NCBI RefSeq assembly: GCF_020085105.1 | Contig: NC_058046.1 | Location: forward strand, 27,808,175-27,872,174 | Direction: 5' to 3' | Length of the DNA: 64,000 bases | Origin: Siniperca chuatsi | Taxonomy: Eukaryota > Chordata > Actinopteri > Centrarchiformes > Sinipercidae | Part shown: positions 22,562-36,100 of the stretch, in pieces | How the letters are laid out: every line of letters starts with the position of its first letter | How positions within the stretch are numbered: the first letter of the stretch is position 1 | Translations under genes and position numbers: made by a program | The notes under the pieces: generated by a model | What the model was told of the DNA's origin: nothing | The model's database searches: none | Seen by the model: only the letters and a program-made list of their open reading frames with translations

Positions 22562-23620
22562 TATTTATAGAATAGTTCAGCATTTCGGGAAACATGCTTA
22601 TTCGCCTTCTTGCTAGGAGTTAGATGAGAAGGTCACTGTTAAGTATGAAGCTGAAGCCAGGAGGTGGTTATTTTAGCTTAGCATACAGACTGAAAGGCGA
22701 TAAGAGCTAGCCTGGCTCTGTTCAAAGTTCAAAAATATGCCACCAGCACCTCTAAAACTCAGTAATTAACAGTAGTTGTTATTTTACGGGGAGTTTTGTA
22801 ATTTAATTACTAATTAATTGTTTCTTGTTGAACAGTCGAGAGCAGTGGTGCACACCTGTGCTAGATGAACGGATAAACTGTTTGTTATTCGCTCAAGAAA
22901 TTGTTACACTACGATTCCCTCTGAAACCACACGTTGTCGGTTTTACATTTCTGTACAGATTCAACAAATGTTTATTAGTGAGTTTAAGATGAGTTGGTAA
23001 GTGTATATTGAACTTTGACGGAACCAGGCTAGCTGTTTTCCCTTGACTCTAGTCTTTATGCTAAGGTAAGCTAATTGCCTCCTGGCTCTAGCACTATAAT
23101 TGAAGACACAGGAAAATAAAAAATACATTTTCCAAGTTCTAATCCTGTGTCCCTGTACTAATTGTTCAGATATTATATGCCAATTGTAAAAAGAAAAAAA
23201 TATTTTATTAATTTTTTTTTAATTAAACTCCCTCTTTTCTCCTGTAAAATTAATAAACATTTTTGATGACTTATCTTGAACTGGGGTGCATATACATACA
23301 TTTATAAGATAAAATGTGTTTTGGAATGACTAGCTAACCTCCTCTGTCATATAAAACCACATTGACTGTTAGCTTGTGGATCACAGTAGTTGGCAGCGCA
23401 ATATCAGAGTAGGTGTGTTTGGATTACAGTTTGTACACTTTGTTTGCATTTCTAAAGAATGTTGTTGAGGTCTAATGTATTAATTAGAAAATAATTTTAG
23501 TTCAGAAAAATGTCTGAAGATAAAGATGCTTTTGAAACTCTGTGCTATTTCACTGTGACTTCTCATCTATCTCTCAGCAAGAAAGTGAATAAGCATACTT
23601 CCCAAAATGTTAATGTTCAT
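22562..23620. repeat. MITE, family A copy 2, enlarged by inserted sequence
   Basis: The left end reads GAATAGTTCAGCATTTCGGG...TTATTCGCCTT and the right end (about 23570-23620) reads CAGCAAGAAAGTGAATAAGC...CCCAAAATGTT, its inverted partner. The centre has AGCTTAGCATACAGACTG and GCTAAGGTAAGCTAATTGCC. At about 1.06 kb it is far longer than the 370-bp copy at 53533, so roughly 23110-23560 is probably extra sequence. Confidence 0.6.
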
Positions 23621-23750
23621 TTAAATAATCTTTCTCACATTATACCACTTTATGAGGGACATTTTCCCCATCATGGCTATAGTGGTGTAGTTACAGTAGG
23701 AGATGGTTGATCACATGAGGATGTCTTGGACTTGATGCCTTAATCTGTAG

Positions 23751-26700
23751 CTACTTATGAAATCTGGCAGCCGATTGATCATTCTCCTGACTGTTAACTA
23801 ATGGGGGACTGAACAGAGGTGCAGCCACTGAAGTGGAATTTGAGACTGAATTGATATGAGTGCTAGTGCTTACAGCCATCGAAGCAGTCGCTGCTGGGTA
23901 AAAGTGGACATCCACTGCGACTGTAGTGAGGCCCAAGGAAACGTGGTGAGAAAGAAGCAGGGGAGGGTTGCCATGTGAGATGCTGAGGCTGTGGTGGATG
24001 GGTGCCACACATGCCTCAGCACTTTGCAGGGTTAATGAGGAGTGCAGGCCCTCCTCAAGTCTGGATGGTGGAGAGGGGGAAGGTGAACGGGAGGGTAAGG
24101 ATGATGGAGGAGGCAAAGCATCCTGGCATGGGCTGCGGTTGTCTCCTCTGTTACTGGTCCAGTCCTCAGCACACTGCAGCTGGATGCTGGGCTGGGACAA
24201 ACTGCAGCCATTCTCCTCCTCCAGAGAAGGATCAATCTGAAATAATAAGGAATGCACTCCTTAATGACAACTTAATGATCATGTAACCGATAAAATAAAG
24301 GGTAACAAGCTTATAAATCTATAGAATGCTGACGGCACCATAAGGTTTGTAATTCTAATTATACACCAGAAAATACAAATGTTGGATGGTTGAAAAAAGT
24401 AGACAGCTTTGCTGTTTTTAGATCTATACCACTCGTGAGGCAAAGGGTGGCATGAGAGGACATGTTGCTGCCATGTTGTTATCTTAAAAATCTACTCTGC
24501 TGATTTAGCATTTCACATTCTATAACATTTTTGGACTCATTATGGACAGTTAAAACAAAAAAGTATTAAAATCACTGCAGCAGAACCAGAGATATCATCT
24601 TTTTTATTCCAAGCTTTCTTCTTCCTTGTCAAAATCTGGCCCCTACATTACTCACAATACAACTCAACAGCCGACCGGTCAGTCAGAGAACTGGGTGTGT
24701 TTTGCTAGTAGTGGCTAACATAGCCTCGATCCGCTAGCCTCATGCCGAGATGGCGAGTGGGCTAAATAGGTTTGGTAAACTCACTTATTTCTAACTCCAC
24801 ACCCCCAGATATTTTTCATTTTCAAACTTGTGGTCTTCAGACCCAACTGACGCTGACTCAAGTGACATCACTTGACAAAATTAATCTGATTTCATACAGC
24901 TCCCTCTGGAGCCACAAATGGCTTTATACAACCTTTTTCACATATACAGTTGTACTCCCCAAGACCTATAAACAGACTTTGATGTGTACAATCTGAGCAG
25001 GGAACTGCTGTTAATCAAGTTAGCTGCATGTTATCAGCCTGAGCTTTACATACGCTGCTAACATGACTAAATATAAATTATTATTATTAGTGATTATTAC
25101 TTATCACTTTCACATTTTAACTTACTATCCCATCCTTTTCTGTGCTAGCACAGTGCCAACTTGTTGGTTCAATCATGTCCATGTCATGAGGATAAAAATT
25201 CCCCTTAAAGTCAGCCAAAAAATATCCTATAATATAATATTTTTCATTCTGTCATGTTCATGAGTTTCTGTGTTATCAAACCTTTGTGTCAAGAATGGGC
25301 TCAGGATACGTCTCTACAGTGACTGAGTGGTTGTCCAGAGCAGGTTGTGTGTCCTCTTGAAGATCCTCAAATGTGGGCTCCATCTGCACCGTGACCAGGC
25401 TCGGTCCTGGAGGTCGGGCTCGGGTGTCTGATGTGTTGGGGCTCTGCTCAATCACTGCCACACAGTCATCATCTTCAAAAGCTCTGTGCAAGAAACAAAA
25501 AAACTCTGGTTTCCTGCATCTTTTACAAAGAAGCAAAAAGATCACTTGCAAGACCTTGTCTCCGTCCTGTATAATAACGTATTTACCTGTTTTCGTATGT
25601 ACGTCCTGCAGCTCGACGTTCAGCGTGTCGTATGGGGACACCTAGATTCCTCTGAGCTGTCAAGGACATGTAAATTGGCTCTGAAGGAATAGTTTGACAT
25701 ATTGGTAAATATGCTTTATTCGCTTTCTGGTAGAGAGAAGATTGACATCACTCACAGATCTGTCTAGTAATTATGAAGCTGTCGTGAGCAGCTGGTTAGC
25801 GTAGCTTAGCACACAGACTGGAAACACGGGGGGAAATGGGGAATCACAAATTAAATAAATAAGATATAACATGTTAATTAGTGAGCTTTAAAGGTGCTAG
25901 TATGTGGATTTTGTTATTTTTGGACAGAGCCAAGCTAGCTGTTTCCTCCTGTTTCCAAGTTCCCCTTTAACAGACAGATATGAAAGTGGTATAAATTTTT
26001 GGTAACACTTTATATCAAGGTACACATATTCACCATTAATAAGGTGGAAGTACCACAAAAACAGTCATTCTCCCTTAATAACACTTAATAAATATGGTCT
26101 ATTCTTGTGTGACAAAACACAAAACTACAAGTGTAAATAGTGTCCAAATAACTCTAAATTTAGTCTTTCTAACTCAGAATATATTCACCATTCTAAAGTG
26201 AGGTCTTGCTCATAACTAATTCACTAGTAGTTTGACACTTATTAACCCACACAGATTCCCTATTCTAAAGTTGCCTCTTCTTCGCACTTAGTAAATCGAT
26301 TATTCTGTACTTGCACAATGTAGTGTGATGTATATCAGTTTTAGGAACTGCATGTGACATCTGTTTGCCTCCAACCTTAGTGATCACCTTACAGTGCTTT
26401 TTCATCTTTAAATTAGTTACTTCACTTATACACAGTTAGCTTTGTACATATTGTTATAGTATTTAATGTTCGTTTTTGTATATAGTGTTTTGTATTTGTG
26501 TTTTTCAGTGCTCGCTTTCGCAAGATGGTGTGCATCAGTCACTTTCATTTTTGGCAGCTCTTCCAAGCACTGAGTGTAAAAAAGAATCATAGTGACCTAA
26601 CGTTAGCTAAGCTGTGAAAATCAACGTTGCTGCTACACTGGGACAATGAGATGATTATCAGAATGATAAAAAACACTATATACATAAACAAACGGTAAAT

Positions 26701-29700
26701 ACTAGGATGAAAAAGCACTGTAAGGTGATCCCTAAAGTCTACTAGCAAAGCATATTAAGATTGTAATTAATGTACAACAACTTCCTTACGTACTATCAAT
26801 AAGCAGTAATTAGGAGGTTATTGAGGGAAAATGGCCTAGTAGATGTAGAATATGGTCATACAGAATAAGGCATTAATAACTGCTTTATAATAACTAATAA
26901 AGAGCCAATATGCTACTAATATGCATGCTAATAGTCAACTAGTTAATGGTGAATATGTGTACCTTAATATAAAGTGTTACTCAGTTTTCTTATCTTACTC
27001 TTCGCCCTAAAGCGAATAAGCGTATTTCCCAAAATGTCAGTTATACCTTGAAGAATAAGGATTTTTGGAAGTTTAACATGCTCAGAATGTGAAATAGGTG
27101 TGCTGACATTTGATGCGGCAGAGGATCTCTGACCTGCTCGGCTTGTTGGTGCAGGTTCATTCTTCTGGACCACTGAATAGAAGGTAACAGTGATAAAGAT
27201 GAAGGCCAAAGACACACCCACTCCCACCACGATGGGGATGTCATGTTTCTCCAGCACGGGCAGCCATGATGGAGACTGCTGCGTTACTCTGGAGTGTAGA
27301 GACAAACTAAAGTGAAATCTTGCTGCTTTGCTGTGCCGCTATTTTTTATCGACACACTGCACAATATCCATCACTCCACCATCTTTTTATTTTACCTACC
27401 TTGAATCATTGCTGGTCATAGGTGATTGGGAGGTGTTCCTCTTCAGCAACTCTGTAAGCTCTGTGTCATTGGTTGATTTAGCTGATTGAACTGGGTCACC
27501 TTGCTGACTAATATTTAGCTGTACCTGATCAGACGTGTTGACCTGATGAACAACAGGAATCTTAGGGTCCAGTGTTGAAGGATCGGAGGTCTGATCAGGA
27601 GGATGGACAGTTGATATCGAAGGCTGGATTTTAAGAGGGTTTCTGTGTTGGTGTGGAAAAGTTTCTGTCTGTGGTAGAGGAGCTTGTGAGTGGAGCAGTG
27701 GATATTGTGTTGGAGATGATTGAGGTTGGGTTTGAGGAAGTGTAGATATGGTTGAAGTTGGTTTAGGCAGTGTGGGTGAGGGTTGACTGTGAACTTGGGA
27801 TTGTTGAGGCTTTGTGACTGAAGACGTTAGAGGTTGTGTGGAAGGCAGATAATGCTGGATTGTCGATAGCTCAAAATGGAACTTTGGAAAAAGACGTTGA
27901 GTAAATGATTGTTGAGGATCAGAATGAGATATTTGTGAGAGGGTTGGTGAAGGCTGCCGATGTGTTTCCTGATGTAGAGGTTGACCTGGGTGTTTAACTT
28001 TGATTTGAGAAATCTGGGTTGTGGTTGGCTCATAGTGGGATTGGTAAAATTTACTTTTTGTAATCAGCTGGTGAAGTTGAGTTTCAGATTGGTGCAATTC
28101 AGCTTGTGAAGCAGAAGACTGGTTGACTGAACCAGAGAGGCTCGTTTTAGTTTGGGTTACAGGACTCTGTGATGGAGTTGCCGTATACGAATCCAACTTA
28201 AGAAAGCGAAAGGGTCCACCCACTGGAAGCTTTGACGGTGGTTGAGACATGGACGTCTCAGTGAAGGGCTCTGTGATTTGACTGGTTAGAGTCACAGCAC
28301 GGCTGTTAGAGCTCTGAGAAACAGCCTCTATCAATAATTCATCACTAACTTGATGCTGAAATTGTGTACGTGATGATGTTAATGTTAAATGGGATTGACT
28401 TTCAGTGAGTAGATACTGAAGGGTTGTACCCAAACCTTCACTGGGGACTACTGATGTCTGGCTGTGTGTTATTGGTCGTTCACTAATTGAAATTAAAAGA
28501 GGATCACTAGTCACTGGCAGCTGGGTGTGAAGATATACTGACTGGAAGTTCGGATGTGGAGGAGGTGGTAACATAGGAGGCTGCATCTGAGTGACTAACA
28601 GCCTAGTTGGATTGGTTGCTGGCTGATTCAGGTGGTGCTGTAAAAGACGACCAAGTGACCCTGGTGGCATCTTTAGCTCAGCCGCTGCTCTCCTTGAAAA
28701 TGTAGAAAATGTGGTAGCTCTGTTTGTTGTAGCATCACAGTGTGATAAGCCTGGAAATAGTAACAAAAAAAAAATCAAACAGTCAATGCCTTGTTTTCTT
28801 TCATATACCCAATACAGTGTTTTATTACAACTTGGGTTTTCAGAATCAGAATCAGAAAAACTTTATTGATCCCCGAGGGGAAACTCTTTCGTTGCAGCTG
28901 CTCACTATCATGTCAATGCACACAGGAATAGAAGTACTAAGCAGATCAAAATATAATACACTAATATACTTTTATGTCCATAGCTCCAGCCATCACTTCT
29001 ATTAGTTAACATTGTTGTCACCAAATGGCTCAATCTTGAAGCTTGTCTACTTGTGCTGTAGAAGAAGGTAATCAGAAAAGAAAAGCATAACCCAACACAA
29101 CACAACTGTCCGCCAAAAATGAGTAAAACAGACAAAAATTCATAATTTTCAGTAATAACTTCTGACAGTTTCCACTGTAATATTTTTTGCTAACATTGTA
29201 ATATAAGCTCACACAGACAACAGTTGTGTTAGCATATTAGCTTGCTGGGCTACCCCACAGATGCCTTCGGCTGCCTCCATCAGTCACACGACTCTCACCT
29301 TTCAGGTCGTAGCGGCAGCTCGAGACAGTTTGGGTTACAATTTTACCATTTGCCTTGGGTTTGTCTTCAACCTGTTTGATTGCCTTTTTTTTTGACCGGC
29401 TTTTTGCTGTTGTTGCCCCATTGTACCTATTTTTAAGTTGTTGTTATGCTGTTGTTACAAGATCTCAGCAATTACTTTGATGAGAACAAAGTTATCATAA
29501 CCTACTGAACTAATGGTTGGAGCTATGAAAATCAAAGTTTTGCTTTAAGTACATACATGTGGCCTCCTTATGCTGTGACTGTACATGTGGATGATGTGTT
29601 GTCTCAAGGTGTTGCTCAGCCATAGAGTCACTGGAGTGGGAAACTGGCAGTTCTTTGCTACTCTTGGTGCTCTAGAAAATATGAAAACAAAGACTCTTAG

Positions 29701-30126
29701 TTTCAGGACAGCCACACAATCAGAAATTACCTGAGCCACAAAACAAGTAATAAGCAGGTAATAGGCCACAAGTATCAGAGCAGTGATGTTACCCATTGAC
29801 GATGGAATGTCACCACATATAAAGTAGTAAAGAGCATGCGCAATCAAGAATAATTCACAACTTCTGGACAGAGACCACACATGAAAACTGAATATAGAGT
29901 CCGCACACTGGAAGCAAAACAGTGTCACCACACAAGCCACAGCAGAGATTCTCACAACGTCATTACTCACAGCAGACAAAACCAGTCTTGTCTGCTTGCC
30001 TCTATCAGCTGGATGATGTTCAGCTTAGGACAGCGGACAGCATGAAAGACAATCAGCAAGAAAAAGAAACTTGTGCATATGGGGTCAAGGAAGCATCTTG
30101 TCTTATAACTATATGCTGTAAGTGTA

Positions 30127-30175
<49 letters not shown>

Positions 30176-33100
30176 ATGATTTGCAGAACTTAAACCTCAA
30201 AGTGCATGTAAAAATAATAAAATGTAAAGACAACACTTCACACACACAAACACTAACTACCAATGTACTATGATAATAAGACAATATATGTGCGTGTCTG
30301 TTTTTAGTAATATGATGTATTTGTCACTCTGCCATTGAAGAAGAAATAACAGTGAAGTAGATGTGAACATACCTGTGACAGTGAGGATGGTACGTCTCTG
30401 ATGTCGTCCTGCTCGGTTCTCAGCAGTACAGTAATATTCCCCTGCATCAGAATACTGCACACTGGAAATATGCAGAGCTCCGTCTTCTACATGGGCCATA
30501 AGATAACAATTCATAAATCACAGAGAGCTGAAACGCATTCACATCCAGTTTCGGTATTGGTAGATTAGATTTTCATGTGTGTTTCCACCTCTTCCAAGGA
30601 AGATATTCATGAAAACAGCTTCCAATGAGAACCTGGTGAAAAACCTGATGAAAATAAAACGCAAAATGGCTCCAATCACACTTTGGACTCACCATCAATG
30701 TGTCTGTCTTCAGTGGGACTGATGGGGGATTGTGTCTCTGCTCTGCCCCTAGTCCAGGTATATGTGATGGGCAGAATCCCTACAGCCCTGCACGGCAGGA
30801 CTACTGAAGCCCCGATCCTGCAGTTCTCTTGGCCCCCGAAAGCCACTATGATGGGACTAACTGGCAGGAGGAAAGAGGAAAATGCAGTCACATTTGCATT
30901 TTAGGCAGAAATTGTATGTGCCACATGATGAAGAAAATGAACTTGGTATAATTAAAATTTTTTAATTACAATATCATTATTGTACCAATTTGTTAGCCTG
31001 ACATCGCCAGACCAATTCGCAGATGTTAATTAGTCTGGGACCTCTCAGTTCATTTTCGATTTCCAAGGGTGTTATCAACGGGCGCAGACCAAAATGCCAC
31101 TAGACACAATTGGAAAGACCTACAACCAATCAGAGCAATGAAACGTGTGATGTAGCGCTGAGCGACGGAAAAATTTAAACAGACTACAGCGTGCAGAGAT
31201 GAGTTGTGATGGTGTAGCATCGATATGTCTATGAATGAGTATTGCCGTTTTTGCCATCAGAATCCAGAGGTCCAGTTCGTTTAATACTGACGTGATAGTG
31301 GATTCAACCGAACATTCCACATCAGCGGCAGCCATCTTGGTTGTTTATGAAAATGCCTCCTCTGTACAGTCAACATATCAAGACCGCCCCATATTAGATA
31401 AATGGTTGTGATTGGCGCGACCTGGGCCAGCTCGGCTGGAAATCTGTCTGAAAGGGAGGGGGACCAGACACATCTGCCAGAGCAAATAAAACATGAGCTC
31501 GCAGATTTGTCTGGTTCCCAGGCTACCAATTTGTAACACCTGAAATAGAGTACAGTTTTGTGACATGTGACAAGCATTTAGTGCAAGAAAATACAATTTT
31601 GTGCAACTTGACCATTGTTTTGTGCACAAAATGCACTTTTGTATAATGTCATGTTGTCTTTTTAGAGGTTTGTGAGGTCCAATATCGTATAATATAGAGA
31701 AATGCAAGGTATTTGACAAGTTCTCACTTCAAGTTTCTTGGTAAGTACTTGAAGTATATGAAATATTGACTATTGAGGGTACAATCCTCAATTTGTGTAC
31801 AGCATCTTTCTGCCCCCAACATCGTATCATGGTTGAGTCCATGTGGTCTGTAGCCAATATAGCTATGTGTGCTCAGTTTGTTTTTGAATACAGACTGTAC
31901 TGAGCAGCAAAGAGCTCTATACATGATTTGTACCTTAAAAAGTGAATATTCACTACAATATTTAAAGTGAGAACTGTAATGGTGTCTCAACAATCTGAAT
32001 CTTACCTAAGGTGTTGTATGACATTTCGTGACCTTTATGCCACAAAAGTTAATTTCTTCAAATGCTTGCTAAGTGCATGTCATGCAAGTGGTCCTGACCT
32101 GACATGGACTATTATAACTATTGATTTGAGAAGTAGTTAGTACATTACATTGCAATTAAGTTAGTGTAAAAATTACCAGCAACTCTCAGCATTGCTGTGC
32201 TGCGGCTTTGGCCCAGTGTGTTGGAGGCCTCGCACACATACACTCCCTCGTCATAGCTCCTGGCTGACTGGATGTAGAGAGTGGCATTTCTCAATCTGTA
32301 TGAGAAAGATTTAAATGGTCATATAGTATAAGGCAGTTGTCGTGGTACTTCATGTGGTTTTGCTAGTGAGCAAATGGGGTTACAAGACAGAAAATATTAT
32401 TCACTGTCTTCCCTTTTCAATAAAGTCACTCACCCCAAAGCAATCTTGCCTCCAGTCTGCTTGGAGTGGCCTCTCTTCACCCAGCTGATGGAGGGTAGAG
32501 GGTGACCTGACGCCTGACACTCCATCACCACCCGAGCACCCACAGGCACTGTCAACACCTGGGGCCACAGTTTCACCGATGGAGGGGCTGTCAGGAAGAG
32601 AAAATAATTATTAAACACGCAGGTGAAGCAACAGTGTTCCCAGTGGCACAGTTTTGTAGGTCTATGGTAATGTCATACCTTGCACAGTTAGGGCTGCTCT
32701 TCTAGAGGTGAGAAATCTTTGAAGTTGGATATTGGAGGCCCTGCAGAAGTAGCTCCCACTGTCGTACTCCTGGACACTGCAGAGAACAACGTCAAGACAC
32801 ACAAGCTTGTAGAAACCTTGAAAGCCTGAAATTTGGTTGCAGGTTCACAAAACTGATGATTTACAGAATTTTACGGAGCACTAATGTTATATACAGTATT
32901 AAAGGTAAGTTTGTATAGGTAGGTAACCCCAATTGTCACACTAAACATACAGTATTAAACAAAGTCTATATAATATATTGTAGAGGTTAGTTAACATTAT
33001 TAATAACTATTAATATATGCATGTTTCTCTTATTTCTCTATGAACTGCTGTTAATTTATCTACCCTTATCGTAATGTGTTACCAACAATATAAACACAAA

Positions 33101-36100
33101 TTGACTCAGAACACATGAACATCCATCACAAGTCATGTTCTCAACTACAGTATGCAAATGTACAAAAACAAACAAAACACATAAACTCACACTGGGGGAA
33201 ATTACCTTTTTAAACACAAGTCAAATGGCATGTCTTTAAACACACACTATGCATACATACGAACACACACACACACACACCTATGGAAGAAGAGGTCTCC
33301 TACGGGCAGCACAGTTACATGCGCTGTGGGAGTGAGAAGTTGGTTGTTTTTGAACCAGGACACCTGAGCTGCTGGTCTGCTGTATGGAGGCCTGCAGGTG
33401 ACTGTAACATTTTCTCCTCTCTTCACCGTCAGGTTTGTGGGCTGCTGGACGAAATTCCAGTCCATCTCTGGAAACACAACATGTGCATCATTTAAAGATA
33501 CGTGTCGTTCCTGTGTATGTACTTTTTACAGTTTCCCATTGAGCATCAAGACTCAAGAATCATGTGTGTGAGTATACATAAAAATTAAAAAATAAAGAAC
33601 AAAAAGAAAAAAATCCTGACGGGATTATATCTCTTGAGCTATTTGACGTTTAAAGTCCCTAAATCTTTCTCATATATCTAAGTTACAATCTGTGATTTAG
33701 TTTGTTTCTTTCCCTGTTGTTATGGAGGAACTCGAGCCAGAGAATGTTGCAAACGTTGTTATTTAACTGGACAAAAAAGAAAGAAAGAAAGAGGGATTTA
33801 CAAAAGAGTCACAAATTAATACATTAAAAAACTATATTATAAAACAAAATCAATGAAAAGTTTGATAAAATGTAGACTAAACAATACAAAAATAAATTGT
33901 AGAATTTGTAAATCCATTTGACAATGTAGTTTTTACAAGAGAAATGTATGGCTGAATTTAAAAATAATGTTTTTAAGGATAAATTTTAGGTATAATAATT
34001 ATTCTTTAATTGTTTCAGTTGTTTCTCTCATTTTTGAGAGCGCACACACAGTGAGGTGCAGACCAGTGTGAGCTTTAATGCACGTCCATCAAAATTAAAA
34101 CACATCGCACAACTCCTCTCCAGTACGCTACGCGTTCTTCACCAAATGTTTTCGGCTATCTTGCTTTCATCAGGGTGATGCTCTGTCATGTGATTGATAT
34201 ATCACCATAGATACCGTGAATACAAAAATGTACTTTTAGTGATGGAGGTGATTTAAACACACTGTCTTTTGGAAAAGCAATCAGATTTTGAGAAATGATG
34301 GGTTAAGATGAAAAAGTGTTTGCTAGGGAATAAAGTAAAAAGTTTGTAATGTTATACTCTATATTTATGGTTATAGATATTATACTAACAAGGAGATTGT
34401 CTAAATAGTATTTTTGAACCACCACCCTGATGAAGGCAAGACAGCCAAAAACAATTGGTGACTAAAGCATGGTGTACTGGAGAAGAGTTGTGTGACATAT
34501 TTTAATTTAGATAAAAATGCTACATTAAACAATTTAGTTTCCTGCAGATGTTGGCACACAGTACCAGCTGGAAGAAGGAAGGCTGGCTGCGACTTGATTG
34601 ACTCTTCCTGGTTGGATGCTTCACAGTGATACGAGCCCTCGTCCTCCTTGGTCACATTCCTGGGGAACACAGCCAGAAATGAGACTTTATATTCTGTCTG
34701 GCAGGAGTATAAAAGCACTTTTGGAGCACTGACGCTCCAGACAGTGTGGCTCACAACTTGTTACAAACTATATATGTATATGTTAAACATATTTACTAAA
34801 ATATGTAAACTCAATGCAAAATAAGCGTAATTTTTATAGTGTATAGTTCTTGGTTCATCATTACAATTTGGCCAAAAAAAAGCAATTAAGAATTAATATT
34901 CCTGTTGTCCCATGCAGTGTTGGACCTGAATGTGAGCAGCTGTCCATTGTTCTGGAGGCTGAACGAGGCCGAGCAATTCGTCAGGATGCAGCCGTCTTTG
35001 AACCAGTGCACCATGGGAACAGGGAAGCCACGAACAGCACAGTGCATGGAGACCTCTGTTCCCATAGCAACAGTCATGTTGTCAGGGCCCTGGATGATCT
35101 GGAGTCTTCTAGGAACCCCTGCAAGGTAGAGTGCCAACACTTTAAGATATTAACCTCACTGCAAAACAAAAAACAAAAATGTAAATAAGTCATTTAATGT
35201 AGCACTGGGTCTTGAGAAGAGAGAGTAAAAATATTTCAATTGGGAATGGATAATTTATATTACTTCCAAAAGAGATTTCAATTAAAGCTACATTTTTGTG
35301 ATACTAGTGATTTGCCTAATGCTGCTCTGATTCAATACTTACAAAAATACTATAACAAGATGCATTATCAAGTGCAAAATGATAGTTTTCACTTCACTTA
35401 AGAATGATACAGTCTTCTAACTAAATAGACATAATAAACACAATTTCGGTGACATTGGTGTTTATTTTTGATAGACTGACCTGTTAAGTGACAATTTGCA
35501 GGTATGAATTGACAAGTGTAAGAGTAAAAAACAGTAAAAAAAACACACCCTGCACAGTTAGTTTAGCCGGCTTGCTCTTCTTGCTGATGTTCAGTAAAGG
35601 ACTGTGCGTGACACAAATGTATATCCCATCATCCTCTAATGTTACGTTGAAAAGATGCAGAGTGCCTGAGGTCTTCTTCTGGTTACCACCTCCATACTCA
35701 CCCTGAACACGAAAACACAGTTTGAAGCATACAGTATAAAACATCCGGGTCAAAAGGTACAATAATATTTCATTTTCATCTTCGTTTTGGCCTGATTAAA
35801 TGAAGAATCAGACGGGTGGAGTTTGTTAATTGTAAGATATTAAACTGGACCAAATTCATTGACTGGACCCATCTAGTAGCCAAGAAAGGCTAGGTCTGGG
35901 CTATTGGCTGGACCTCCAAATCCTGAAACAAGGAGGTCCTCTGGGGACAATAGCCTCTAATGTTCACACAGGCTCCTCTGGAGGACCCTGACTGAAGAAG
36001 CCAGCAGTAAAGAAAGGCCATAAAGAAGGTTTATAATATAAGCCAATTACCCCAACAAATGATGGTGGTGTTACTAGTCTTGCATTTTATTTCTTTCATA

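Noticed and set aside
23968-24286. Plus-strand frames of 90-94 residues
   Set aside because: Antisense to the last coding exon of the Ig receptor, whose Ser/Pro composition keeps the other strand open.
29545-29979. 144-residue hydrophobic, Cys-rich open frame on the minus strand
   Set aside because: It lies wholly within an Ig-receptor intron, has no domain I recognise, does not splice in phase with its neighbours and starts without a good context. Its length is possible by chance.
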